64,000 nucleotides of DNA from a bacterium (GCA_026394195.1 JAPKYS010000023.1:269339-333338), one strand, 5' to 3'; positions 16,049 to 26,388 are shown, counted from the stretch's first letter. Notes: generated by a model not told the origin, from the letters alone. Made by a program: numbers and translations.

Positions 16049-19000
16049 CTATTTCACCAGCATGACTTTTTCCAAAGATTGCCGGTTGTTAACTTGCAAG
16101 CGTACCATGTAAATGCCGGAAGCCAGGTTCCGCGCCTTCCAGTTTACTTCCCAGGATCCTGCCTGCTGCCAACCGTCTTTCAACACCGCGACTTCACGGC
16201 CCATGGTATCATAGACTGATAGGCGAATTAATCCGGGTTCGCGCAGGTCGAACCTGAACTTGACGTCCGGATTAAATGGGTTAGGGTAGGGAGCATACAG
16301 CTTATAATCGGTCGGTGTACCAGATGGCGTCGGTATCGGTTCTATCCCCACCACATAAGCGTTCAGCCGCTGGGAATAGAGGTTGATTACCTCTTCCTTT
16401 CCAGAAGATCGTTTGTCTTCCCAAACGGTGAATGCTCCATGCTGGCCATCCTGTATCACCACCGCATTGTTCTGTTTTTGGAAGGCGTCGTTGACGATAT
16501 TCCCATCAGCAACCCATTGATACGCCCAACCAGGGATCGTTTCAGTTGACAGATTGCCGTTGTTGTCCAGATGCGTTCCATAGATATCAGAAAATGGAGC
16601 AGGTCGGAAGTCATCCCAGAGGATGTAACTTCCATCGTATCCATCGCTGGCGATATGGGGTGCGGCTTGATAACTGCCTGCAGTACAAACGCCTTTCCCA
16701 TTAGCTGTAAGCAGCAAGTTGCCTTGATAATCTAATTTTTGCAGGTAGAGGTTCAGATCGTCCCCATTTCGGAAATCCTGCCAGGTGATGAGGACGTGGT
16801 TGGCGCCGTCAAGTACGAGATCCGGAAAGGCTTGATCCTGAGGCGCATCCGTAATCACTATACCATCGGTAGCCCAGGATATTGTCCCGGTAGGTGTTAT
16901 TTTTTGTGTGTAAATATCTTTTCCCAATCCGGCTCTCTCATCTTCCCAGACGAAGATCGCACCCTCGGCGCCGATGCCGATGACCCTGGAACTGAGCTGT
17001 TTATCGGGCGCTGAGCAGACCATTCTGCCAGTAGTACCCCAGAGCAAATTGCCTGATGCATCGACGTGTTGCGCAGCAAGGTTGAAATCAGGCCATGCTC
17101 CATTATGCAACACGATATAAGCACCACCGCTGCCGTCAGCGCAAACGTCCTCGAGTACATCGTCATTGATGGTATTATAGACTTCGGTAGTCCACAGGAT
17201 CGACCCGGTCTGAGTAATTTTAGCAGCTCTGACGCGGATGTCATACAATGGCAATCCGACCTCGGACCATACCACAATACCGCCGCCCTGAGTGTCAGGA
17301 ACAATCCTCGGTCTATTTTGCTCACTGTCGTACGCTGCAACTCTGATCCCCGAAGTTCCCCAGGCTAACGTGCCACTGGAGTTCAGACGTTGAGCATAGA
17401 TTTGCGAACCTGAAGTATTTGAATCACGGCTGTCTTCCCAGACTGCAATAGCGCCATCGCTGCCATCGCTACAGGCATCAATCCATTCCTGCCCTTTCTG
17501 GGTTGTGAAGGTCGGATTCGGACAGATGACTCTACCATCGGGTTCGAGAGTAACGTTGCCGAGATTATCAACGATCTGAACGTATGCTTGAGCGCCTTTT
17601 GGTCCTTCTCTTAGGTCTTGGAAAAAGATGAAGAACTTTTCGGTTCCACTTCGAACCAGTTTCGGATGATCGGCGTTGCCTGAAATCCCCCAGATAAGCT
17701 TGTTACCGTTAATGGTCAATTCTGGGGATCCATCGGTTGAATTGAGTTTCTGGAAATAAACACCAGGCGAACCGGATCGTTCATCACCCCAGGCCATGAG
17801 GGAGTAGTTCTGGAACGCTCGCACCAGTGGGAAGAATTGATAACCGTTCGTCACGCAGACAGGGACTCCGTCAGTGACCCATGCCACTGAACCGTTTGCA
17901 TTGATCTTCTGGGCGAAAATGTTGTTGTTGGGAGTCTCGTTGCCGTCACGCTCATCCATCCACACACAGACTGCTCCTCCTGACCCGTCATCATCGATAC
18001 GCGCTTGCGTTTGATCAGAACCTTCGAGACACACTGAATTCCCGGTTGAATTCCAGAGGAGATTGCCGGTTGGGCTGATTTTCTGTGCATAAATGTCGTT
18101 GAAGAGGTTTTGGACGTCGTTGCGTGTGTCCAGCCAGATCACGATAACATTCCCCGAACCATCATAGACGAGTCGAGGTTCAGATTGCTTCGCAGGTCCA
18201 TCAATTAGAACCATCCCCTGTTGACTGGGAAATAACTTTGCGCCGCTGCTGGAAATCCTTTGGTAGTAGACGTCAGCGTTATAATCGATCCGTTTATCCT
18301 CCCAGGTGATGAATGCGCCGCCGCTGCCGTCTGGGCAAAGTTTTGGCGCCTCTTGGTCGCCATCGGCAGTGCACACTCCCACCCCATTAGCACCCCAGGC
18401 GAGGTTTGCATCAATGGTTATTCGCTGGGCGAAAATATCCCGACCTTCCAATCCGGTATTTTGATTATCCATCCAACCAACAATTGCGCCGCCTGCGCCG
18501 TCGGTATCTACGGTAAGCTGCTTTTGTCCCGCAGGAGCAATCATCACAGGCAGACCATCGACCGGCCAAATCGGTGGCACGGTCCCATTGGCAAGAACCC
18601 GGATCGCGTAGATGTTGCCTTCATCACCGCCGCGAATATCATTCCAGATGATCATTGCCCCGCCAGCTCCATCAGCGACGATTCGGAACACCGCCGGAGA
18701 ATCAAAATCGCCGGTACTCAGCAACACACCCGTGGGATTCCACAGACGATTCCCGGTAGCATCCACCTTCTGCGCATACAGATCACCTTTCTCCATATCA
18801 TTGCGGAAGTCATTCCAGATAAAGACATATTCACCGTCGCCCGCAGGGATGACGGCAACGTCTTCCTGGCGACCGGGCGCAGACACAACGGTAATTCCCT
18901 GATCCGCCCAGACCTTGGATCCGGCTGAATTGATCAATTGTGCGTAGACGTCCCGGTCTCCCATGCGTGTATCTGACCAGGTATAGATGACATTACCATT

Positions 19001-19156
19001 CTCATCCGTTTCAGCTGCTCTTTGCCATTCGATATGGTAACCTTGCCGGATGCGGACACCGGTCTGCTCCCACTGCAGAGGACCGTACTGACAGAAGGCG
19101 TTTTGTACAGAGATCAGAAACAGAGAAGCTAAGATCAAGGCTGCTATTTTGCTCAT
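16049..19156 (-). CDS. Large secreted T9SS-sorted repeat protein (beta-propeller-like)
   Basis: The 1035-residue protein has a signal peptide (MSKIAALILASLFLIS ... FCQ). More than a dozen tandem units of about 50-60 residues follow, each with a core like IWNDFRN...DLYAQKVDATGNRLW. The pattern W-x-D-x-R followed by D/N-I/L-Y-A-Q repeats along the chain and suggests one or more beta-propellers or a long beta solenoid. Residues about 950-1035 are a T9SS type A sorting domain (PYPNPFNPDVKF, ending VMLVK). A weak AAAGGA precedes the ATG. It is likely a surface or released adhesin or binding protein. The ligand is unknown. The repeats resemble those of the protein at 11983-14310. Confidence 0.85.
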   Translation of the reverse strand: MSKIAALILASLFLISVQNAFCQYGPLQWEQTGVRIRQGYHIEWQRAAETDENGNVIYTWSDTRMGDRDVYAQLINSAGSKVWADQGITVVSAPGRQEDVAVIPAGDGEYVFIWNDFRNDMEKGDLYAQKVDATGNRLWNPTGVLLSTGDFDSPAVFRIVADGAGGAMIIWNDIRGGDEGNIYAIRVLANGTVPPIWPVDGLPVMIAPAGQKQLTVDTDGAGGAIVGWMDNQNTGLEGRDIFAQRITIDANLAWGANGVGVCTADGDQEAPKLCPDGSGGAFITWEDKRIDYNADVYYQRISSSGAKLFPSQQGMVLIDGPAKQSEPRLVYDGSGNVIVIWLDTRNDVQNLFNDIYAQKISPTGNLLWNSTGNSVCLEGSDQTQARIDDDGSGGAVCVWMDERDGNETPNNNIFAQKINANGSVAWVTDGVPVCVTNGYQFFPLVRAFQNYSLMAWGDERSGSPGVYFQKLNSTDGSPELTINGNKLIWGISGNADHPKLVRSGTEKFFIFFQDLREGPKGAQAYVQIVDNLGNVTLEPDGRVICPNPTFTTQKGQEWIDACSDGSDGAIAVWEDSRDSNTSGSQIYAQRLNSSGTLAWGTSGIRVAAYDSEQNRPRIVPDTQGGGIVVWSEVGLPLYDIRVRAAKITQTGSILWTTEVYNTINDDVLEDVCADGSGGAYIVLHNGAWPDFNLAAQHVDASGNLLWGTTGRMVCSAPDKQLSSRVIGIGAEGAIFVWEDERAGLGKDIYTQKITPTGTISWATDGIVITDAPQDQAFPDLVLDGANHVLITWQDFRNGDDLNLYLQKLDYQGNLLLTANGKGVCTAGSYQAAPHIASDGYDGSYILWDDFRPAPFSDIYGTHLDNNGNLSTETIPGWAYQWVADGNIVNDAFQKQNNAVVIQDGQHGAFTVWEDKRSSGKEEVINLYSQRLNAYVVGIEPIPTPSGTPTDYKLYAPYPNPFNPDVKFRFDLREPGLIRLSVYDTMGREVAVLKDGWQQAGSWEVNWKARNLASGIYMVRLQVNNRQSLEKVMLVK

Positions 19157-19372
19157 GACGTTTATCCTTTAGGCTTGGTGCTTCATTTTGGCGTTTTTAT
19201 TAGGTATTTAACGTCCAATGGTAGACAAAGTTTCATTAAATCTTTCGTGCAACTCTTGCAGATAAATTACCTGATCTGCTCATTGTATGCTGGAAATATG
19301 GAATATGATTTAAGAGTGCAAGGGATGTGCCATAATGCAACTTTTGACTTCTCGTACTATTCCAAAAAGAAA

Positions 19373-19401
19373 TTGCTTCACAGCTAAAAGTTGCTTATAT
19401 T
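19373..19401 (+). promoter_or_regulatory. Probable gatD promoter
   Basis: TTGCTT (19373-19378), a 17-base spacer and TATATT (19396-19401), giving a leader of about 45 bases before the gatD ATG. The -10 box is identical to the one in the strongest promoters of this window. Confidence 0.6.
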
Positions 19402-19453
19402 AATTTGCAAAAACAAACTAAAGGCGTAAGGCGTCTTACCAGTCGACAGAATA

Positions 19454-20845
19454 ATGGATAATAGTGAAGATCTAAAAGGATATCGTGGAACTGCGCGAAA
19501 TTTACTGATAGCCCACAAGGCGCGGGTCTGGGGTGACGTGGTTGTTCAGACGACCCAGGGTGAATTTACCGGCATCATATTACCTCGCAGCGAGACCGCC
19601 GACGATCAACATGTCGTCCTCAAACTCCCCAACGGCTATAACATCGGTTTACGCGTCGATACCATCCACAAGATAGAGGAGGTGGGGTATAAGAAAGCGC
19701 ATTACAAAATCCCCGAAAAAACCTTTCCCACCAATCCGCTTAAAGCCAATGTCACGCTACTGGGAACTGGCGGAACCATTGCATCGCGTTTGGATTACCG
19801 TACCGGTGCGGTTATCCCGGCTTTTTCCCCGGGGGAGCTCTACGGCGCAGTACCTGAACTGGTCGATATCTGCAATTTAAATACAATTAAGCTATACGGT
19901 GAATTTTCAGAAAACATTGGTCCAACCCACTGGATGGGTATAGCGAAAGCCGTGGCAGAACACATCGAAGCCGGAGCGGATGGGATCGTCATTGGTCATG
20001 GCACCGATACCATGCACCACACCGCAGCAGCGCTGACTTTTATGATTCAAGATCCACCGGTGCCCGTGGTCATGGTGGGCAGTCAACGATCTTCTGACCG
20101 TCCCTCATCTGACGCCGCATTAAACTTGATCAATGCCTGCCGCACCGCAGGTTATAGCGACATTGCGGAAGTTCTGGTCTGCATGTTCGGCCCAACCTCT
20201 GACCAATACGACCTGTTGCATCGCGGCACCCGGGTGCGTAAAATGCACTCATCCTACCGCTCCACCTTCCGCACGATTGGCGAACGACCCATGGCGCGGG
20301 TGTCTCCGAGTGAGATCGTCTACATCCGCGAAGATTATCACAAAAGACGGCGCGACGACCGCAGCGTCAAACTCTTCCCCTATTTTGATGAAAGAGTCGG
20401 CATTGTCTACTACTATCCCAACATGAAACCTAACGTCATCGAATCCATGATCGACAATGGATACAAAGGGATCATAATCGCCGGGACGGGTTTAGGACAC
20501 GTCAATAAGCCGCTTTATCCTGCCTTAAAGCGCGCCTGCGAATCGGGTATTCACGTTTACATGACCGTGCAGACCCTCTGGGGATACGTGCAGATGTTTG
20601 TCTACGATACCGGGCGTGACATCATGGACCTGGGAGTTATTCCCACTGACAACATGCTGCCGGAAGTAGCCTACGTGAAATTGGGCTGGGTGCTGGGGCA
20701 GACTCACGATCGCGAGGAGGTGAAAAAGTTGATGTTAACGCCAGTATCCGATGAAATAACAGAGCGCGAACCGATCGATGGCTACCTGGTCATGCAAGGA
20801 GGATTACCTGAGATGGACTATTACTTCAAGAGCTACAAACGATGA
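19454..20845 (+). CDS. gatD: Glu-tRNA(Gln) amidotransferase subunit D, archaeal type (GatD)
   Basis: GatD is the glutaminase subunit that releases ammonia for conversion of Glu-tRNA(Gln) to Gln-tRNA(Gln) by GatE. The 463-residue protein has the GatD-specific N-terminal beta-barrel (about 20-78; VLKLPNGYNIGLRVD). An L-asparaginase-like domain follows, with TLLGTGGTIASR (Thr108), GHGTDTMHHT (Thr184, Asp185), SQRSSDRPSSDAALN and Lys263 in RVRKMHSSYRS. These are the catalytic residues of the family. The N-terminal domain and the SSDRP segment separate it from bacterial AnsA/AnsB asparaginases. Its partner gatE is at 53868-55778 on the other strand. GatDE has been described as archaeal, so its presence among bacterial genes is unexpected. 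The sequence is intact. Confidence 0.92.
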   Translation: MDNSEDLKGYRGTARNLLIAHKARVWGDVVVQTTQGEFTGIILPRSETADDQHVVLKLPNGYNIGLRVDTIHKIEEVGYKKAHYKIPEKTFPTNPLKANVTLLGTGGTIASRLDYRTGAVIPAFSPGELYGAVPELVDICNLNTIKLYGEFSENIGPTHWMGIAKAVAEHIEAGADGIVIGHGTDTMHHTAAALTFMIQDPPVPVVMVGSQRSSDRPSSDAALNLINACRTAGYSDIAEVLVCMFGPTSDQYDLLHRGTRVRKMHSSYRSTFRTIGERPMARVSPSEIVYIREDYHKRRRDDRSVKLFPYFDERVGIVYYYPNMKPNVIESMIDNGYKGIIIAGTGLGHVNKPLYPALKRACESGIHVYMTVQTLWGYVQMFVYDTGRDIMDLGVIPTDNMLPEVAYVKLGWVLGQTHDREEVKKLMLTPVSDEITEREPIDGYLVMQGGLPEMDYYFKSYKR

Positions 20846-20929
20846 CAAAATCCCCTGCGATCTTTCGTAGACCTGAATCCAAGCCTGCACTGCACCTTTA
20901 GGTCATTCCATCCTACAGCTTCAGAACTC

Positions 20930-23482
20930 ATGAATTCCTCATCATCCATACAGACTACACCTCCGAGGCTTTTTCCACGATATCTCCTGCCATTCGCAGC
21001 GCTTCTGGTCTCCGTCAGTTGGGTCGATCAGGTTCAAATTTACCTGCCGCCTGGAAGTATCTGGTTCCCTTTATCGCTGTACGCTCTCGCTTTAGTTGCG
21101 CTCATCTTAAGAAACTCCCCCAACCATGGTGAACCGATTTCCTGGTTTGCTTCAGAACCACGCCGGGTAAGTATTCTTGGTTTGATCGGATGCGCGATGG
21201 CTTTTTGGATTTTTCCCTATCCTTATAATATAGGGCTGGTTCCATTGGGAATCGGCTGGATTCTAAAAAGCAGAACGCCACATCATCCACTCCTTACTCG
21301 CATCTATGCGGCGATCTTTCAGTTGGGGCTGCTGTTGGTCATGAGCGCGGCGCTCGTGCCACTGGTTTCAGCCTGGGCGGTCCGAACACAGGAATTACAC
21401 GGCCTGGCAGTTGTATTCACTCATCTGGTGACATACCTCCTTAAATTATTTGGGCAATCGGTTCAAGTCATCGACGGTGGTATCCTGATCTCCACGTTCG
21501 AAGACGTTTTTCCGCAATCCCTGATAGCTGCCAAGATTTTCCCTGTGCCGTTGGTGTTATTTGCCGGTCTTTGGAGCCTGATATTACTCCTGCGGGGGCG
21601 AAAAGTACTGGAACGATTGGGGTGGTTCTGGATCACTATCGCTCTGTTTGCCATCTTCCGGGCTGCCATTCTGTTGTTGCTCTTCATTCAAAGAGTCAAT
21701 CCATCATATTTCTGGGACCTTATACCTCTGACGCTCTCCATTCTGCCTCTCACACTCATGATCCGAGAGTCCGACTTGGACGTCATCGAGGGATCGCCTG
21801 CGGTGGGGCGGCAGCCAAACTACCTGTCGGTTCGGAATGGATTGATGTTGGGCTTTATGGTGTCAGGCGGGCTGATCGTAGCTTTGACATTTCGCGATCA
21901 TGGAACTCACAAAGCGGGCAGAATCTTAATCAACGAGCACGGTTCCGATTGGGAATGGACCACCGAACCCATGGATACCATTATCTATAACGAGAAGACG
22001 ACTTATAACTATTACTGTATGGCTGAGTATTTAAAGCATTATTACCAAGTATCCGCCAATTTTGAACCACTCGCGCAGCAGGCGCTACAGAATATCGACG
22101 TGCTTATACTCAAAATGCCCACTCAACCGTATTCTGCAGCGGAGATCAACGTAATTATCGATTTTGTCCGTAAGGGAGGCGGCCTCTGGGTCATCGGAGA
22201 TCATACCAATGTTTTTGGCAGCTCCAGCTTTTTCAATTCTCTGATATCCCATTTTGGCTACCAATTCAACTATGATTCGACCCATGATCTTGCCACCGGG
22301 AATCTATCGTTGTACCGCAAACCAGCCATCTTTGCTCATCCGACCGTCATTAACCTGCCTCCATATCTCTTTGCCACTTCTTCGTCGCTGATGGCGCCCT
22401 GGAACTCAGAAGCCGCTATTCTGGGGTATGGTTTGCGCAACGATCACCTGGATTATTCACAGAAGAATTTCTTTGCAGATCGTTCCCGTAAACAGCTCAA
22501 TCACGGTTTCGGCTTGCTGATGCAGCAGGCGGCCAGTTATTTCGGTAAGGGGCGTCTGTTGCTTTATACTGACAGCACTACTTTTTCCAATTTCTTCATC
22601 TTCATCAAAGGCAAACCGGAACTGCTCCTGAATTCAATTGACTGGCTCAATCGAACCAACCGCTTCAGGTGGCTTAATGCGCTGGCGCTTCTCCTCGCGG
22701 TGGCTGCGCTCGTGCTGTTGATTGCTAAAAAAGGATGGAATGGAGGGACTCTGAGCGGTTTGCTGCTCGGGGCAGCCTTACTGGGGTTTGTGACAGATCG
22801 TGGGGCTAAAACGGCTTATGCTCTGCCGGAACCGACCCGTCCGGTTCCCTACCTTAATTTCGAGAGGGAACGCTCAAATTACTTCCTGCCGGAGTTGCGT
22901 CTGGAAACCGATCAAGATAAATCCTATCTGACCTTTTATGTGTGGACGCAGCGCTTGGGTCTGGTTCCCCGGGCTATAGATAGTTTTTCGCAGACCTTTA
23001 ACCGTCAGGAACCGGCGATTATGATCGATTTAATGAAACCGTTGAGTCGAGAGGAACTTGATCAAGTCAAAGCTTATTTGAATGAGGGTGGAAGGCTGCT
23101 ATACCTTCATTCATCGGATAACGCGGCTACAGCTTCAGTGGACTTCTTAAGAGAATTCGGCTTGAATATAACGAGCGAACTGGCTCCTTCGGATACTCTG
23201 AACACGATGACGCTGGGGGGGAGGTATTTCTTCTTACGGGCGGGAGGTAAGTTCACCTATCTTACCGGCGGGAAACCGATACTGAAATCTGATCAAGGTA
23301 AAACCATCGCCGCAGCAACGGAAGTCGGCAAAGGCAGGCTCATAGCCGTATCTTGCGGACAAATCTTCCGCAACAAATCTCTTGGTCAGACGACTGTGAC
23401 TCCGGACGAGGGTTTGTTGGGATTGTATCGGACTGAGTATCGCTTGATTGGTGAACTGGTTAAAGGGTCTTTGGATGACTAA
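20930..23482 (+). CDS. Large membrane protein with exosortase-like N-terminus and DUF4350-like domains
   Basis: The 850-residue protein has about eight membrane segments in residues 15-290 and at least two more near 580-630. Between them and after them are two soluble alpha/beta domains (for example VIDFVRKGGGLWVIGDH and YLNEGGRLLYLHSSD) like the DUF4350/GldG-type glutamine-amidotransferase-like folds. The stretch LFGQSVQVIDGGILISTFED ... ALFAIFRAAILL has the spacing of an exosortase core, including the Arg of the N-x-x-R helix. The position of the catalytic Cys appears to be Pro-Gln (VFPQSL), so peptidase activity is unlikely. It lies 84 bases after gatD, in the same direction. The function is unknown; a role in surface polymer export or protein sorting is a guess. 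Confidence 0.6.
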   Translation: MNSSSSIQTTPPRLFPRYLLPFAALLVSVSWVDQVQIYLPPGSIWFPLSLYALALVALILRNSPNHGEPISWFASEPRRVSILGLIGCAMAFWIFPYPYNIGLVPLGIGWILKSRTPHHPLLTRIYAAIFQLGLLLVMSAALVPLVSAWAVRTQELHGLAVVFTHLVTYLLKLFGQSVQVIDGGILISTFEDVFPQSLIAAKIFPVPLVLFAGLWSLILLLRGRKVLERLGWFWITIALFAIFRAAILLLLFIQRVNPSYFWDLIPLTLSILPLTLMIRESDLDVIEGSPAVGRQPNYLSVRNGLMLGFMVSGGLIVALTFRDHGTHKAGRILINEHGSDWEWTTEPMDTIIYNEKTTYNYYCMAEYLKHYYQVSANFEPLAQQALQNIDVLILKMPTQPYSAAEINVIIDFVRKGGGLWVIGDHTNVFGSSSFFNSLISHFGYQFNYDSTHDLATGNLSLYRKPAIFAHPTVINLPPYLFATSSSLMAPWNSEAAILGYGLRNDHLDYSQKNFFADRSRKQLNHGFGLLMQQAASYFGKGRLLLYTDSTTFSNFFIFIKGKPELLLNSIDWLNRTNRFRWLNALALLLAVAALVLLIAKKGWNGGTLSGLLLGAALLGFVTDRGAKTAYALPEPTRPVPYLNFERERSNYFLPELRLETDQDKSYLTFYVWTQRLGLVPRAIDSFSQTFNRQEPAIMIDLMKPLSREELDQVKAYLNEGGRLLYLHSSDNAATASVDFLREFGLNITSELAPSDTLNTMTLGGRYFFLRAGGKFTYLTGGKPILKSDQGKTIAAATEVGKGRLIAVSCGQIFRNKSLGQTTVTPDEGLLGLYRTEYRLIGELVKGSLDD

Positions 23483-24625
23483 TTAATCATCAGCCAGCGA
23501 ACGATAGATATCCAAAATTTTTGCTGCGCTGCGATCCCAGGTGAAATAGGTACTTCTCTCCAAACCGATTAAACGTATATTTTCTCTAAATTCATTATTT
23601 GTGAGAACTTGATCTATTGCATGCTGAATCGCTACTGGATCGTTTGGGTCCAGACAAATCGCAGCATCTCCCGCGACTTCAGGCATGGACGTTAGATTCG
23701 AGGTGATCACCGGACAACCGCAAGCCATTGCTTCCAGAATAGGCAACCCAAAACCTTCACAAATCGAAGGGAAGAGCATTGCTTGCGCTCCTCCGTAAAT
23801 TGCGGGGAGATGTTCTTCCTCAACGAATCCGACCCAAATGATTCTCTGCGCAAATCTGCCTGCGATAGACATAACCTCCTGTCGATATTTTTCATCTGCT
23901 CTTCCAGTAATCACCAGTTTCAGATCCTGATATACTTCCCTTTCAAAAACTTCTCGCAATGCCTTAATAGTTAATTTTAGGTTTTTTTTAGGATCTTCGC
24001 CTTTGAGGAAAAGCAAATATCGGTTGGAAAGACCATAAATTCGTTGGATTTTTTTAATTTCTTCAGATGAGCGATGTGAAAAGTGTTCTTCGACACCTGG
24101 CGGAATTACATGGATTTTATCTGCTCTCGTACCCAAACAGCTCATCAAATCCTGCTTCACATATTGAGATTGAACAATCACCGCTGTCGCTAATTTTACC
24201 GCTCGCGGGATCAAGCATCGGGTAATAATTCGGTGTACAGGCGATGCCAATTCCGGATAATGGATCGGAATCAGGTCGTGAATGCTGATGATGCTCGAAC
24301 GATTGAAAAAACTGTAGGGAGCCAGATAGTCGAAAGAATGCAAAACATCATATCTGTTGGAAAGCGACGTTATCGGGAGAGCTAAACCGTTGCGCAGTAA
24401 GCCGTTACTACACCACCTGAGGGAATGATCCACACTGAGGTTCTGTACATCGAATTCATTGAGGGAATCTGTGTGACTCGCGGTATATAAGACAAATGAG
24501 AAAAGATCTCGGTAATCCCGTGCTTGTCTTAGAATGGCTTTTGATAGACTGAGTGTATATCTGCCAATTCCCCCTCGCTTCAACGCGGCTGAACGCAAAT
24601 CCAGAGCAATGCGTAATGGTTTCAT
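23483..24625 (-). CDS. GT4-family glycosyltransferase
   Basis: The 380-residue protein is a GT-B fold glycosyltransferase of family 4. It has an N-terminal KRGGIGRYTLSLSKA loop, the middle linker YLLFLKGEDPKKNLK, and the donor-binding SICEGFGLPILEAMACGCPV with the E-x7-E motif. It should transfer a sugar from a nucleotide donor to a surface glycan. ATG 24625 (MKPLRIALD) is preferred over a TTG at 24640 because TGAGG lies 9 bases upstream. It follows the flippase gene by 4 bases and ends exactly against the convergent 850-residue gene. The glycan and sugar are unknown. Confidence 0.9.
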   Translation of the reverse strand: MKPLRIALDLRSAALKRGGIGRYTLSLSKAILRQARDYRDLFSFVLYTASHTDSLNEFDVQNLSVDHSLRWCSNGLLRNGLALPITSLSNRYDVLHSFDYLAPYSFFNRSSIISIHDLIPIHYPELASPVHRIITRCLIPRAVKLATAVIVQSQYVKQDLMSCLGTRADKIHVIPPGVEEHFSHRSSEEIKKIQRIYGLSNRYLLFLKGEDPKKNLKLTIKALREVFEREVYQDLKLVITGRADEKYRQEVMSIAGRFAQRIIWVGFVEEEHLPAIYGGAQAMLFPSICEGFGLPILEAMACGCPVITSNLTSMPEVAGDAAICLDPNDPVAIQHAIDQVLTNNEFRENIRLIGLERSTYFTWDRSAAKILDIYRSLADD

Positions 24626-24629
24626 CGTC

Positions 24630-25874
24630 TCAAGCCTCAACAGATTGGGAGCTTATCAAACGGTTCTTTATGAGTACTAGCAAGCATGCCAAGGTAACAC
24701 AAACCTCCGTTATGACGGTAGCCCAAGCAGCGCCAAGAGCGCCCAGGGGTGGGATCATCAGTAGATTGAGAACGACATTCAGCCCAGCGCACGCTAACGC
24801 TATTCCAGCATAGAGTAAATTCTTATCGTAGGCAATCAGCGTTTGTGTCACTAGGTAACCAGGGAAAATCGCCAGGATCGATATTACCAAAACCCTTAAA
24901 AGAGATATCGAAGCCGTAAATTCCGAACCGAATAGGGTCTCGATGATCAGCGGACAACTGAGTTCGACAATCGTCAGAATTACGATCGAGGTTGGAACGA
25001 GAATCCATAAAGCTTTTCTAAATAGCTTTCGGGCTTGCAACGGGTTAGTGATGCTCTGCTTTGCTAAGGCAGGGAAGAGAGCTGCTAAGAAGATCGAAGG
25101 AAAAATATTTATACCTTCGAGCAGCTTATAGGCTGTTGAATAGTATCCGATCTGGTCATCGCTCACGAAGGCTTTTAGCAGGATTACATCCACCTTAAAA
25201 TACAGATTCCAACCGATTAATACTAAGATAAGTGGCAACGCTTCTTTGAAAATACTTCTAAAATGCGACCCGATCTCACTCCTATAAGCGGACGTGAAAG
25301 ACATAAATTCCAGTTTGTGGATCCCCACTATCAGTCGGCATACCATAAAAGCGCAAACACCGCTGGCAGCTAATAATATTCCCGCGGTCGCAGCTTGTGA
25401 GTTAGGATGGAGTAACACCAGTATAAACAAAATGGCTAATAGTTTTTGAATACTGAACACCCAAGTTTCCAAATGCATTTTATTCAAGCCGCGAAAATAC
25501 GACGTGTGCGATTGGATATTGATGAGTGCGGCATAGTAAAAACCGATGCTTCCTAACAGCAGAATATCTTGTGGGGCGATCCATCCAGCGACGAAAGTAA
25601 AAATCATTAAAATTCCGGTAGAGAGCAAGAGACGAATTTTCAACGCAGCTTGAGCTAAATTAAATTCGCCACGGGCAGTCCACTTTGTCAATAATGGATC
25701 CAGACCGGAATCCATCGGTATCGATATAATGGCGCCTAGACTCAGCGCGAAGGATAATATTCCGAATTGTTCAGCCCCTAATCTGCGCGCAGCGACGAGA
25801 AAAAATAGAAACCCCAAACCACGACTAATAGTTTGAGTCAACGCCTGAATTTTAAGATTCTTACGAACTGCCAT
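24630..25874 (-). CDS. Polysaccharide flippase (Wzx/MATE-like)
   Basis: The 414-residue protein has 12 or more predicted membrane segments and the N-terminal pattern RGLGFLFFLVAARRLGAEQF typical of polysaccharide biosynthesis (PST) flippases. It would move lipid-linked oligosaccharide across the inner membrane. The gene starts 13 bases after mobB, with AGGAA before the ATG, and is followed by a GT4 glycosyltransferase, which supports a role in surface glycan assembly. Confidence 0.88.
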   Translation of the reverse strand: MAVRKNLKIQALTQTISRGLGFLFFLVAARRLGAEQFGILSFALSLGAIISIPMDSGLDPLLTKWTARGEFNLAQAALKIRLLLSTGILMIFTFVAGWIAPQDILLLGSIGFYYAALINIQSHTSYFRGLNKMHLETWVFSIQKLLAILFILVLLHPNSQAATAGILLAASGVCAFMVCRLIVGIHKLEFMSFTSAYRSEIGSHFRSIFKEALPLILVLIGWNLYFKVDVILLKAFVSDDQIGYYSTAYKLLEGINIFPSIFLAALFPALAKQSITNPLQARKLFRKALWILVPTSIVILTIVELSCPLIIETLFGSEFTASISLLRVLVISILAIFPGYLVTQTLIAYDKNLLYAGIALACAGLNVVLNLLMIPPLGALGAAWATVITEVCVTLACLLVLIKNRLISSQSVEA

Positions 25875-25887
25875 CTTGACTAAATTC

Positions 25888-26388
25888 CTACCAGGTTTGG
25901 TGGGATTGAATGTAAGTTAGAACGATTCCCAAGGTTTCTTCCGGTATTATTGAATTCGTTCCCAGTCTGTGAATTGGTTTAAATCTCACAATAATTGGCG
26001 GCTGATAATCAACAATCTCCTCTTCATCTCCTTCCAACACAATCTTCGCGAATGGCGAATCCCTAAATCCCTCGCAGAGGACGACGTCGCAATCCTTATA
26101 AAACTCCTTCATTAAGGGATCTTCAGACTCCTCCTTCATCGGAACATCATAACCAAACAGGACAATCTGGCTGGGGCTGGAAATACCAACTCGACCTGCG
26201 CCGGCCTGAGCATGACGATAGCTGTCCGTCCCCGGCGAGTCGAAGCAATGATCGTGCATGGTGTGCTTCAGTGTAGCAACACGAAATCCTGCCTTTTTCA
26301 GAACCGGGATTAAGGCTTCAATGGTGGAAGTCTTGCCGCTCTTCTTGGGTCCGGTCACGGTGATAAAAAGAGGTCTATCGCTCGCCAT
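25888..26388 (-). CDS. mobB: Molybdopterin-guanine dinucleotide biosynthesis protein MobB
   Basis: MobB is a P-loop GTP-binding protein that helps attach GMP to molybdopterin. The 166-residue product has Walker A GPKKSGKTST (about 11-20), LKHTMHDH and DVVLCEGFRDSPFAKI, all typical of MobB. ATG 26388 was chosen because AGGA lies upstream and family similarity starts there. It overlaps the upstream membrane protein gene by 14 bases, so the two are probably coupled. No other molybdenum-cofactor gene is in the window. Confidence 0.92.
   Translation of the reverse strand: MASDRPLFITVTGPKKSGKTSTIEALIPVLKKAGFRVATLKHTMHDHCFDSPGTDSYRHAQAGAGRVGISSPSQIVLFGYDVPMKEESEDPLMKEFYKDCDVVLCEGFRDSPFAKIVLEGDEEEIVDYQPPIIVRFKPIHRLGTNSIIPEETLGIVLTYIQSHQTW

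Noticed and set aside
18260..18928. 222-codon frame antisense to the 1035-residue protein gene
   Set aside because: The opposite strand has a signal peptide, repeats and a T9SS domain; this frame reflects codon periodicity.
19454..20845. gatD as an ordinary L-asparaginase
   Set aside because: The N-terminal beta-barrel domain, the length of 463 residues and a matching gatE in the window favour GatD.
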